Assembly (NCBI RefSeq): GCF_001680005.1 | Contig: NC_033556.1 | Coordinates: forward strand, 434,001 to 498,000 | Direction of reading: 5' to 3' | From: Plasmodium coatneyi | Taxonomy: Eukaryota; Apicomplexa; Aconoidasida; Haemosporida; Plasmodiidae | DNA length: 64,000 nt | Shown here: piece by piece, positions 45,301-56,500 of the stretch | Position numbering within the stretch: the first letter of the stretch is position 1 | How the letters are laid out: each line of letters opens with the position of its first letter | Notes under the pieces: generated by a model | What the model was told of the DNA's origin: nothing | The model's database searches: none | The model's input: the letters and a program-made list of their open reading frames with translations, nothing else | Position numbers and translations under genes: made by a program

Positions 45301-48300
45301 ACCCGCGAAGTAAACCAGGCAGACCTTGCTCGACAGGATTCTTTCCGTCTCCTTAAAACGCACGTTCAGCTGGAACCGCGTGTACCACTTGCTAATGACT
45401 TGCAGCTTCTTCTTCCTGCGCGGGTAGGAGGTGCAACCAAATGGGTTATATACGCTAGGGGACATCTACACGGATTAACTAGGCATCGGATACGCAACGC
45501 TTCTCCGAGATGGAGCCAAGAAAGAAGCTCCCCCTCCTGTGAAATACCTGTTGAAGAGGCTTATCATGTTGGAGAGAAACACCTCCTTGTTCCTCCTTAT
45601 CTGGACGTAGCTCTTCCACTTGTTTAGGAACTTCTTCGAGAGCAGTTTCGCCTGGACGCGCTTCAAATGGGCGATCTGGGGGGTGGAAAGAATTGCATTT
45701 GCATTAAGTTGCGCGGTGCAGGTGTATGCACAGAAGGGTGGTAGGGTGGTCACCCCTCTTCTCACGCTCGGAATGGTTACCTTGCTGCGCCTCATACGCC
45801 GCAACCGCACGTAGATGAAGAAAATATTGAAAAAGCGGCGCTTCACTTTCAAGTCCAGCTGGCCTAAGGCGGCCCTCATTTCCTGGCGCCTGTCCAGGAA
45901 TGCCTTAGTGAACTGCCTCCACCTTCGAACGCACATCTGCTTTAGGTACGATTCTGCAATTCTATTCAGTGCATTAAAGAAAAGAAGGTTCTTGGAGTAT
46001 AGGAAGAGAGCCTTGAAGGCCCTGCTCTTATACTTGCGCATGTAGTACAGATTGGCAATTTTTTCCTTCACTTTTTTTTTCCTCCTTCTGTGTACATGCT
46101 GGAGTAGACAGTCGAAATGCTTCTTCTTCTTTCTCATCAGTACCGACTTGAAGAAGAGCAGAATTTTTTTTTTTTTTTCCCTCTTTTCCCTGCTTATAGT
46201 TATCCAGCCTTGTATAATTTTTTTCATTTTTTTTTCCCTATTTCGGAGGCCAAAACTTTGGAACCTTTTCCGGAAGGTGTAGTACTTCATTCGGAGGGAC
46301 AGCCAGGTGGAAAAGACTTTGCTCTTTATCTGGACCTTCCTTTCCTGGTCGTACTTTTTTTTCGCCTCCTGGAGGGCCTTCTTCTTCTTCACGAGATTGT
46401 TTAAGCGGGAAAGACAACCCCTTTGGAGCTTCTTCCTGCACTCCGCCCTGAACCGCTTGATGCGCATGCATTCGTTACGCCAGGTGTCCACCACGCGTTT
46501 GTAAATTGCCTGCGGGGGGAACATGGTGCGGTGTAGAGATCAGGAGTGTGGAGACGGGTATCCATGAACAGACACGTCATAGAGATCCGTTTGGCAGACC
46601 CGCTTGGCAGACCCGCTTGGCAGACCCGCTTGGCAGACCCACTTACCATCTTCAGCGCGAAGCAGAGGTAGGGTAAATTATGGCGCAGCTTGCGCAGGCT
46701 GACGGCGAAGGGGATGGGCACGAAGGAGGAAATAATATTAAGAGACCTGTAAACGAACATCGCGTTGTCGTATAGAGTGCCCACGTTCGGAAGGAGACCC
46801 TTCCCCACGAGGTACTTCTTATGGATGAAGACAAAATTATTTAGATTAAAATTTATATTCGAAAAATTCACAATATCGAGGAGAGTTTTTCCGTTGCTTT
46901 CTGGAGAGAGTAAGCGACACTGCAAAAGAGCCTTTAACATAAAGAGGAGGAAGAAATTCCCTTGGTCGTTAAAATTGTAGTAATGAAGGATGTCCCTCCT
47001 GTAGACGCGCACATAGTGCATCCATTTGGAGACGGTTCGCTTCTTCACCCGGTTAACAAAGTAGCTATGCATCCGTTGAATGGAATCCTTTCTCCTCTTC
47101 CTGTAGTCCTTATAATCCCGTAGGAGAGCGAAACATCGAATGATAAGCTTATACTTATATTTACTGTGCAGGAGGATGTACTGCGTGGCATTGATGGTGT
47201 AGCGCTTCTTCCACTGCTGGAACGTACGAAGCAGTTCCAGTTGGTTCCTTTTCTCATAAAGGATTAGAAACCTCTTCTTCAGACTGAACGATCTATCCTT
47301 GTGTCTTCTCAGAATTTGTAGAAATTTTTTTTGCAAAGAATGGGACCTTCTCTCAAGGTGCCTGCTCAGCATGGTGGTGATTCTTCTCGCCTCGTGTAGG
47401 GTAAAAACCCATCTGTTAAAGTATACACTAAGCGTGTTTGTAGTAGTTTGTCGTGATAGCAAGTTGTGCGTCCTTTTTAGGTTCTTCCTCCTTTGGACAT
47501 ATCCTCTGAAGATGGTAAAAAATTTCCTTAAATGGTATTTCTTAACCTTTTTAAGGTACCTCGAGTAGTAGTTCTTAAACTGCACTTCTTCCTTGTATCG
47601 ACTAACCAGGAGGGAGAAGTAAATGTGACACAACTTCTCCTTTGTGTGTAGACTAACCAGACGGAAGGATTGTCTCTCCCTCTTTCTCTTCTTATGGTAC
47701 AAGGAAAAATGCACGTAACACTTGATCAGCAAATTTTTATTGTAGACACTTTGTATTTGCTCGTTTTTTTTTTTTTTCACTAACTTCCTTCTATATCGTT
47801 CCTTCCAAATGGAGAATATTTTTTTTTTTTTTTTTTTTCCACTTTTTGCTTTGCCCTCTTTAGCGTCTTCTCCTTCTGTGCGTAGGTTCTCCACTCACTA
47901 AAGATATGAACAAGGTAAATAAAATTTTTTTTTTTTCTCTTTTTATATTTGCACATCCATACATTGTACTGCTTCCGGAGGAGGTTCTTCTTCCTCTTTT
48001 CCACCATTTTTTCGAACACTCCTTTGATGTATATTTTTTTCTCATTTCGATAGAGCCACAGGTCGTAGAATTTGGCCAATATCTTCCTGGTGTATATTCT
48101 GTCATGCTTGGCGGCTCTGTTCCTCAGCTCCTTTTTCTTCCTCGCGTAGCAGACCCAGTGCCTTTGAAACTTCTTTAGCGTCTTGAATGTAAAGAACACG
48201 TTCCCCTCATTGTATAACTTCACCTTCTTCTGAACACTCGTCGTCTCCATGTCACCACTGCCGATCCCCCACCCGACTTTCTTGCTAAGCTTGTCATATA

Positions 48301-49279
48301 TGTTACACAATAATTCTCCATTTAAATAAATTTTCAGCAAATTTCGGTTATTTTTATGCATGAATGACTTTTCGTTTTGCTTCGGGTCGGTATTGCTTCG
48401 GGGGCCTACGTTGCACAAACTCATCACGTTGCTCATCGGATTGCCCTTGAGTTTGTTCTGCGTTGTTCCGCCTTTTGTTGTTCTTGCCTTCGTGGCGCTG
48501 TTCCTTCCTGTCTGCTTACCCGCCAGCGGCACGATGCTCAATTTTCTCGGTGGACTCACTTCGCATATGTGCGTGGTCTCCTCGGTGGGTCCCTTCCTCC
48601 TCAGGGTGGTCATTTTGAGTGGCCCGTAGGGGAAGCACTCCTCATACGGGATGTTTTCCCTGTAGGGGGTGTCTTCCTCACGGGGGGTGTGCGCCCGCCC
48701 GGGCCGCACACGGCACACCTCGACGGATTCCCCCCCGGGAGGTAAGCAGTCGTAACGTTCACACTGTTCATATTGATCGTACTGATCGTACTGTTTGTAA
48801 TGGAACACATCTTGTGAAGGGGAAAAGACATCCTGCATGCTGAGGGGACTGCTATCCTCTAACGCCATGTCATGTGCGTCTTCTCCTTCCTGGGCATCCT
48901 GTTCGACATCTTCTTCCTCCTCGTGGTGCACCCTCAGGGGGTACTCAGACGCAACTTTTTCCTCTATTATATTTTTACAGATAATTACTAGCTTGTTAAG
49001 GATTTCCCCCGAGAGCTGCTTCGTTGTGCTGTACTTGCGCGTCACGTCATAGTACTGTTTCATGATGGTCGGGAAGTTCAGCTCCTCATTGTTGTAGTTG
49101 CACTCGTCAGCGGACCTGTATATAATTTCTTTTATAATATCGTTGGCGTCTTCCATGGTTTGGACATGCGTGCACTTCGCTGTGGAGTTACTAAGGGGAA
49201 ATTTACACTGGGGAGGATTCTCCTTGCCGTCTGGCTGTGCCTTTTCACTCCCCCACACAGTCTTACCACTTTTATGCAC
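39390..49279 (-). CDS. Giant Sfi1-like (centrin-binding repeat) protein, seven exons
   Basis: Exons by frame and GT/AG: 49279 (or 49156)-46647, 46509-45781, 45675-45548, 45415-45271, 45166-44439, 44265-44004 and 43913-39390, about 3,000 residues. All introns are 90-173 bp and phases agree. After an acidic low-complexity N-terminus, the protein is almost wholly a basic helical array with at least 30 copies of the Sfi1 pattern, a hydrophobic pair followed by xxW(K/R): FQRHWVCY, FYDLWLYR, IFSEWRTY, VFHKWVKH, FFSKWMTY, LFSYWHGL. Sfi1 repeats bind centrins at microtubule-organising centres. In malaria parasites an Sfi1-like protein has been reported at the centriolar plaque, so a role in nuclear division is likely. 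The C-terminus is acidic and Ser-rich. The reading frame breaks at the A20 tract at 47819-47838 (see findings). Confidence 0.88.
46590..46640. repeat. 13-bp tandem repeat at an intron's 5' end
   Basis: Four tandem copies of CTTGGCAGACCCG-type units fill the 5' part of the 137-bp intron of the Sfi1-like gene. They begin a few bases inside the GTAAGT donor on the minus strand. Confidence 0.85.
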
Positions 49280-50547
49280 CTTCGTATGCAGCCGTCTTCC
49301 CCCTTTAGGCAGACCCCTTCATTTTGTCGCGAGAGGAGCGGTAAGCTACTCCTCTAGCGCGTGAAAAACTCCCCTCCAGTGGTGTGCCCTGGGGGGTGTC
49401 CTCACGGAAACAAAAAATAAGGCACCTCACGAAAACACAAAACATGACTGATCATTTTCATAAATCAGTTTGAAAAGAAGCAAAAGGGATAACTTCTCTT
49501 TCGCGCAAGTGCAAAAAAAAAAAAAAAAAAAAAAGGAAAAAAAAAATGGGACATTTTTACATGCCTTTGGCTTGCTTTTTTACGAACGTCTGTGGAATGT
49601 TTCTTCCACCCGGGTAAGACGTTTCCAATTTACCCCAGTGACCTAAAAATTGGGGCAAAAACTAAATTTCCGTTTCGGCAATGTGTGCTTAATTTGTGTA
49701 CTTGTGTGATGGGCCCCGTGTCGCCTCCACCGGGGGTGCTCTCGTCGCGCAAATCAGTTTGACCAAAATTCCCCACCACGCATGTCATGTGCTTTTCACC
49801 CATGCTAGCACATTTTTTTTCTTGTCAATTTATTTATTGTTTATTTTTGCCCCACTTTGCAATTTTCCCCTTACCCCCTTTTTGCGTAGCTTGCAAACTT
49901 TAAATTGTTCGCTCTCCAAATTTAGTTTCTCCAATTTTTCCCCACTGGCTGCTCTCCCCCGGTCGAGATTAAAACAGAAATTTTCGACAAAAGGGTGACA
50001 ATTTTTTTGCGAGCCGTAACCCATTTAAAGGAAGAGGCAACTAACCTCCTGGCGACGAGATGGATTTTTCCACCCCGCGTATGCTCTCGATAATGATGCC
50101 GAAAAATTGAAGAAGAATTCCAAAAGGGGAGAAGGCCACCTCTTCACTTTCATAGGGGAATACATCTCTTTCGTCCATTTTAAACTCTTCCCATAACTAC
50201 CAAAGGTGGCATACCATATACTTACGCACAAACTTTTGCGGAAATTCTCCTTCCTTGTGGGTAGGAGAAGTCTTCACCTCGCCGCCACCATTTCAGGGCA
50301 ACTGGAAGGGGGAGTTAACCCTTTTTTGGGATCTTCACCTCATGAGGCGTGAAAAATTTGTAAATGTACAGTGAGTACGTACACGCCTCACCTATTCTGT
50401 ACATGTGCCAGTAAAGTGGGGAGAAAAACTGCTTCACGAGTAGGCAAAAGAGATCGTGCGGTGAGTAGCCAATTGGCAAACACAGCGGAAGCATAACACC
50501 AGACTAGACCCCTTGTAAGGAACGCCGTTACCCCCTTCCCACCCAAC
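49280..50547. promoter_or_regulatory. Divergent intergenic region (Sfi1-like gene and EF-hand gene)
   Basis: About 1.3 kb between genes that point away from one another, so promoters of both should lie here. It has an A21 tract near 49514-49534 and a pyrimidine-rich plus-strand segment around 49800-49900. No specific element is identified. Confidence 0.45.
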
Positions 50548-52053
50548 ATGCAGAGCGCGCTTTTAAAAAACGTGCACGGCCAACTGTGCAGAGGCCGAAA
50601 TGGCAGTAGGAAATGCTCTCAGCAGTTGGTGCGCTTGAACCCAACGGAGGAGGCGCCCCTCGGCGCCAGGGGGGTTAGTTCGGTTGGATCCTACACTCGG
50701 AACTACACAAGGGATTGTGCTGACCGTCATGCTTCCCCCTACGTGTGGCAGTTCACCCTTGACTCCTCATTTTCGCGCCGAGCAATTATTTACGCCGGCA
50801 CCTGGAGCGGGAGCTCCCACCCGTTTGGAACGTATGGCAAATGTTATGGCATTCTCCACGTAGGGACACACAAATTGGAGCACCCCATGCTAGCCAACCA
50901 CGTAACCTTCGCCACGAGCACGAAGAGCAAAAAGACCGGAAAGGATGCAGACGGGAAAAAGGACAGTACAAAGCAGTGCGAAGGACATGACCAAAGTATG
51001 GCGAACGATTCACATAGTGAGGGAATAAATGAGTTAGGCGGATTGAAAGGATATCCTTATGAAGGGACAGAGAATATAGGGGGAAAAAAAAAAAAGTCCA
51101 AACTGAAGCTACTAGTGTATCTGTTCACCCTCTCCTTCGGAGGATACGTCAGCTACAAAGTGTACGAGAACGACATGAACCTATCCAAAGCGGAAGAGAG
51201 CATAGTAAAAGATTTGGTCCACCTAATATATACATACGAAGAAAAAATGAGCAAGCAGAATTCCAAGTTCATGACCTGCTTAAGTGAAGAATTAAACAAA
51301 CAAATAGCAATGTATTTCCTTCAGTTGGATGCAGACAAAAGTTCAGGCTTCCTCATCAGTGACGCGATCTCCTTTTTAAATGACCTGAATATAAAAGAAG
51401 ACAACGCCATTGTAAAAAGTTTTATAAAAAATGGGGTCGGAAAGAACATCGAAATGAAGAAGTTGTCTGGGTGTTCTCTACAACAGTTCGCGGAACTCCT
51501 GGAAAGCCTCATCTTGGTCAGCAAAACGAAACAAGAAAATGACTCCTCGAAAGGGGAACTCCAAACGGATAGCAGCCAGGATAACTACTACCTCAACATG
51601 CTGCAGAAGTATTTGAACTGCCTAGTCAGCATTGTCAAGACGTCCGACTTATATTTGTACGTCCAAATGAAGAAGAACGCGGCGTCATCCTCCCCCGAAG
51701 GAGGTCAGGAAGGAGAACAGATAGACGACGTAGAAATGGCTATCCTTAATAAGCTCACCAAGTACAATGAAAAATATGTGCAAAAAGAGAATCTGACTTT
51801 GGAGTACTTATTAAGCAAAGAGGAGTTATCAAAGTTTAAGAAAAATGCCAACCTCTCTAGGAAGGAAGAAGAGAAGGAGTTACTCCTCATAGAGAAAAAA
51901 AAATTGGAAGAGAAAATCAAGCTTATGCTAAAACTGCAGGAGAAAAAAAACTTAACAGAAACGGAGATCAAGCGGCTACAAGATTTGAAGATAAAACTGA
52001 GGAACGTCAATTATACGATAAAGAAAGAGGAGCTGATGAAGTACTTCCAGTGA
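50548..52053 (+). CDS. Conserved-type membrane protein with one EF-hand, possible mitochondrial presequence
   Basis: 501 residues, single exon. The N-terminus (MQSALLKNVHGQLCRGRNGS...) is rich in Arg/Lys and Ser with almost no acidic residues in the first 30, which suggests a mitochondrial presequence. One transmembrane segment is at about residues 187-205 (KLLVYLFTLSFGGYVSYKVY), preceded by a lysine cluster. An EF-hand-like loop, DADKSSGFLISD, sits at about residues 261-272 in a helix-loop-helix setting. It has acidic position 12 as Asp rather than Glu. The C-terminal 120 residues are a predicted charged coiled coil (EEKELLLIEKKKLEEKIK). Calcium binding at or near an inner membrane is an inference. 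I cannot assign it to a named family, although the plan recalls EF-hand membrane proteins of mitochondria. Confidence 0.8.
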   Translation: MQSALLKNVHGQLCRGRNGSRKCSQQLVRLNPTEEAPLGARGVSSVGSYTRNYTRDCADRHASPYVWQFTLDSSFSRRAIIYAGTWSGSSHPFGTYGKCYGILHVGTHKLEHPMLANHVTFATSTKSKKTGKDADGKKDSTKQCEGHDQSMANDSHSEGINELGGLKGYPYEGTENIGGKKKKSKLKLLVYLFTLSFGGYVSYKVYENDMNLSKAEESIVKDLVHLIYTYEEKMSKQNSKFMTCLSEELNKQIAMYFLQLDADKSSGFLISDAISFLNDLNIKEDNAIVKSFIKNGVGKNIEMKKLSGCSLQQFAELLESLILVSKTKQENDSSKGELQTDSSQDNYYLNMLQKYLNCLVSIVKTSDLYLYVQMKKNAASSSPEGGQEGEQIDDVEMAILNKLTKYNEKYVQKENLTLEYLLSKEELSKFKKNANLSRKEEEKELLLIEKKKLEEKIKLMLKLQEKKNLTETEIKRLQDLKIKLRNVNYTIKKEELMKYFQ

Positions 52054-53566
52054 GGGCATACCTCAGGTGAGGTTGACACACGTTTGCATCTTCCCTGCAA
52101 AGCGCATGTTGTTGCTTTTTTTTTTTTTTTAAATCGCGTCGTTCACCCTGTTGTGATTAGCCACGGAGCTGGGTTAAAATGTTTTTGTTTTCCCATGTGG
52201 CTTCCCAGTAAGCGTTATGAGACCTTGCGTTGTGAAATTTGCACCTCACGTTTTGCATTTTTTTTCTTTAAGTGATACGCACTGTGTGCGAACCTTTTAA
52301 ATGACACTTGTTGGGGGCACCCCGACTGCTTTACTAGAAAAGGGAGTATGCTTCCAAGTGGTTATCCACCCAAACATACACGCAGAAAAATTCCCCCCAC
52401 TCGTGCTTCCCAATTTCGCATGAACAGTTGGGGCCATTATTGCGAATGTAGTAATTCGTTTCGGCCGCCCGCCATGGGGTGTACATTCGCATGCGCGTTG
52501 TAAAGCGGGGTTATTATGACCAGTGCGAAAGCTACCCAACTAGCCAACTAGGCAATTGTCCTGAGATATAAAAAAAAAAAAAAAAAAAAGGCGACTGCGT
52601 GAACGAATTCTCCACCTGCAAAACGTATGAACATGCACACACACACAGAAAAAAAAAAAAAAAAAAAAAATTTCCCGATAAAAGTTGTTTAAGACCTCTC
52701 CTCAAAAGAACAACACAGTTCTCCTACGAGACGGAGTGACATTGCCAGATCAAATTGTAACAGACTAATTCCAGCTTTTTAAGATTTAATCCATTGGCCA
52801 AAATGTGCACTCAATTTTCACCTTGGCTGTTCAGGTGAAAAAAAAGGATGGTGTACATATTATTTGTGCATTTGTCCATGCGGAAATTGCGCTTTTGCAT
52901 GCTTGCATTTTTGTTTGTGCTTGCTTCATTTTACCTGCAGTAAATCCGAAACTTCATTCCTTTTATCCTTAACTTTATCTGCCTTTTTTTCACCATTTTT
53001 ACACCTGGCCATTTGCGGGTTTTCATTTTCTCATCTTTTACCGGTTGCCTTTTTCACCTTTGCCGTCCCTTCAGGGATCACGAAAGATTCAGGCTATTTG
53101 TGCGACAACCTGTGTGACCCCTTTTTGCGCAATTTGATACTCTGCTTGTTCGAAGCATTTGTCTGTGATCACTCACGTGTATACGTGCTCGTGCGAAGGG
53201 GCATTGCATACCCATGTCTGCACATGAGCTGAGGGTATGCCCTGCTGCACGTGCGTCCGTGTCGAGTGAGAAAAAACATGGGGCACGTTGTTCCCCGGAG
53301 TTGTGGCAACCCTGTGGGTGCAAGTAAAAATATATAGCTGCGCGGTGGGCCGCACTTTTTGTCGGGAACCCCATTGTTTTTGCGTTGATTTACCCAATAA
53401 CTTGGCTACTTGTTTTCGCATTGATCTGCACATATGTGTTAGTTTACTTGTCAATTGTTAATGTTTGTCAACGCAGTTCAACGTCTGTCAACTAATTCGA
53501 ACGTGTGTCACCACGCTGATCATCGCGCTTGTCACCGAGTTGACGGCTCTGAGAAGTCTCCCCAAG
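52054..53566. other. Intergenic region, no gene seen
   Basis: About 1.5 kb between two plus-strand genes. It holds poly(A) tracts at about 52569-52589 and 52649-52670 and a T-rich stretch from 52870 to 53070. It should contain the promoter of the coiled-coil gene. Confidence 0.6.
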
Positions 53567-56500
53567 ATGAACCAAGTGCAAAGTTTTAAAAGCGAAGGCC
53601 AACGCAACTGCGTGGGATCTGTCGTGTCGTGCCCACAGCATGACAACCGCGACAAAGACGATGATGGAAGGAGACTCAAAAGAGAAAAAATAAAAAACAT
53701 TTGCAAAAAGATAAACCGCCTAAGGAGAACAGTGTGTAGCTCCACTGACTACTTTAAGTGTGTCGAAATTTTATTTCACAAGGCGGGATCGAAATGTGTT
53801 GTCCCGAAGAGGAGGAAGAAACATCTGAAGCGTGGGAAAGGGCCTGTCTCTGCCTCCCCAAAGAGGGGCATATTTTTTAGAGGCAAAATTAACCACCTCG
53901 AGTTCTTTGACAGCACTAAGTTGTGCACCTTTTTTGAGAAGCACGCAGCAGAGGTGGTCCAGGGGGCGGCCCACGCGGAAGATCACTTTGCAACCCACAA
54001 AAATACATTAACCAATGGCAACGAATTTGTTTGCCCCTTAAGAGAAGAACCCCTATCGGTAGGGAAAAGTCGATTATCAAGCGGAGGGGGAGTCCCTTCC
54101 CAGACATTCCAACCCACCGGGAAGGATTCAAATTGTTGTAACAACAAGTGGGGTGATGTTATAAGTAATGCAAGCAGCATGTGCAATGCCAATAATGGAA
54201 AACAGCCGAGATGGGTGAAAGCTGATCAGCTTTCCAGGCAGGTCTTCACTAATGAGGAAAAGATAAATGGAGGGAACGCCCCACAGGATAACAAAAGAAA
54301 GAACGAGCATGTGGACAACTCAGGTAATTATTCCAGCTTCAACAAGAGGATGAAATTAGGCGAATCCGAAAGGGACGCTCACACAAATAATTTTTCATCT
54401 GAGAAATTGCAAATTGATGTTGCTCAGTTCGCACCAGGGCAGCAGGTCGAATGGGACGATTCACCTCGGGGCATGCGCATGAAATGGGTTGCGCAAGATG
54501 AACCCCCTGCTTACGTAGATGGAGTGCCCCCCAATACGATCCTCCAACAGATGAGCACAATCAGAGAGGAACGCCCCGCTCGGAAAAAAATTCTAATGCT
54601 AAAAGTCTCCAGCATTTTGTTCAACCAAGGGGAGGGTGCAATGAAGAAAGTGAACCAAGTCAGAACATTGGAAAATTCTCTCGAGGGAAGAAAGTCCAAT
54701 CAGCGTGATGAGGGTAATGCTAGGTATGTGATGACTCTACCCACTGATGAAGCAGAATCTGGATTGGCCAGAAACTTCCTTACAGATGAGGACAACATGG
54801 AGGACGAGCTGCACATCAAGGAAGACATTCAATTCGTATACAATTTATTCTGCATATTGGCTGTTCATATGAACTCTCTTTTTAGCATGTGCACACAACT
54901 GCTTCGGTACAATTTTTCTGACCTGAGTTGTGAGCACAAGGAGTTGTCCAATCAGTCGAAGAGGCTCATTATACTGATTCGTGAGTATCAGAAGGAGGAG
55001 AGCTTCGTCATCCGATTCGCGAAATGCATTTTGAGCGTTTGCCGTGGGCATTCCCGGAGGGATGCCCACATAGGGAAGGGAACCAACAAGGGTGAATCAC
55101 AACATGCATCACAACCCCCCCGCAGAGGAACCATAACCCACTTCAACATGACCACCCTGAAGAAGATAATCAGAACTCTCCTCAAATGGGAACAACACGA
55201 CGAGAACATTCAGATCATGTTAACACAGAACAAAGTGGACAAACAACCACACACATTTAAAATGGAAATAGTGAACCACCAGAGGGTGAAACAAAACTTT
55301 GACGTGAGGAAACTTTACTTTTGCAAATACAACAGTGAGCTGTTGGCCTATTTGAAGAGACTTTCCACTGTGTATTCTCAATCCAATTGGGATTCAACTG
55401 AGGGGATTCACACGGGAGAGGTAGCAAATGAAGTAGCCCTAAACCGAGTGAATCTGTACCAGAAGTGCTTTTCCCCCCTGTGGAAGATCACAAAGGGGGA
55501 GACCAACGCAGAGAAATCATCACGTATTAAATGCACAACAGGTTCATGTAAAAGTATAGAAAATTTTCATTCCACTAATGACAATGATGGTTCCTTTGGG
55601 GAGGACCCACACGAAGATGGATGGGACAACAACACCCCCTTCAAAGTCTTCCCAAACGAGAGAAGTAACCTTACCACGAACCAGATGAGCATCATCCTCT
55701 ATTTGAATAAAATATTAACAGAAGAAATTAGATGCAGCGAGGACTTACGGATTCGTGCAAAGAGGGAAGTAGAACAAACGGAGACTCTACTTTGGGAGGT
55801 GAAAAGGTTGCAAGACATCTTAAGTAGAAGTGGAACCGATGTGAAAAATATCAGAACGAATGAAAGGGTTCTATACAAAACGGTGCAAATGGAAAGAAGC
55901 ACAGAGTTTTTCTCCCACCAAGATGGAAAAGACATACACCTAATGGAGCAGACAACTTTCGACGAGAATGAAATTGATCAAGCCATCTGTAGAAAGGACA
56001 CCGAGTTATTCAACGTAACAAGTGATACCCATGGTATGGGGGTAAATCCCACTACTTATGCTTCAACGGAGGGGGAAAAATGTGTGAACCAATTCTACCA
56101 GCTGGATGACTTCACAAAGGGGGACCTAATTAGAAGGCTACCCTATGGGGAGGGAATTATTGCTAGCCCTCCCCAAGATGATGGAAACATATATAGGGTG
56201 AGAGACATAATTGGGAAAATTATCGATCAGTTGGTGAAGTCCCACGCGGAGGCTTCCCATCCGTGTGATAAGGATATTACATCTAAAGTAGATGCAGTTC
56301 AGGAGGAGTCACCCTTTGAACCCAATCAAGGAATCAAGGAACTTATGAAAGAATTAGAAACGGTGAAAAAGGAGAATTCTCAGTTTGGAGAATTTTTGGA
56401 GAGAGAAAAAAGGCTATCTTCCCAACTGGGTCTGGAAGTAGAAAGGCAGAAGGAAGCTATGGTACAGATGGAGTTGCAGCTGGAGAGTGAACGGAAGCGG

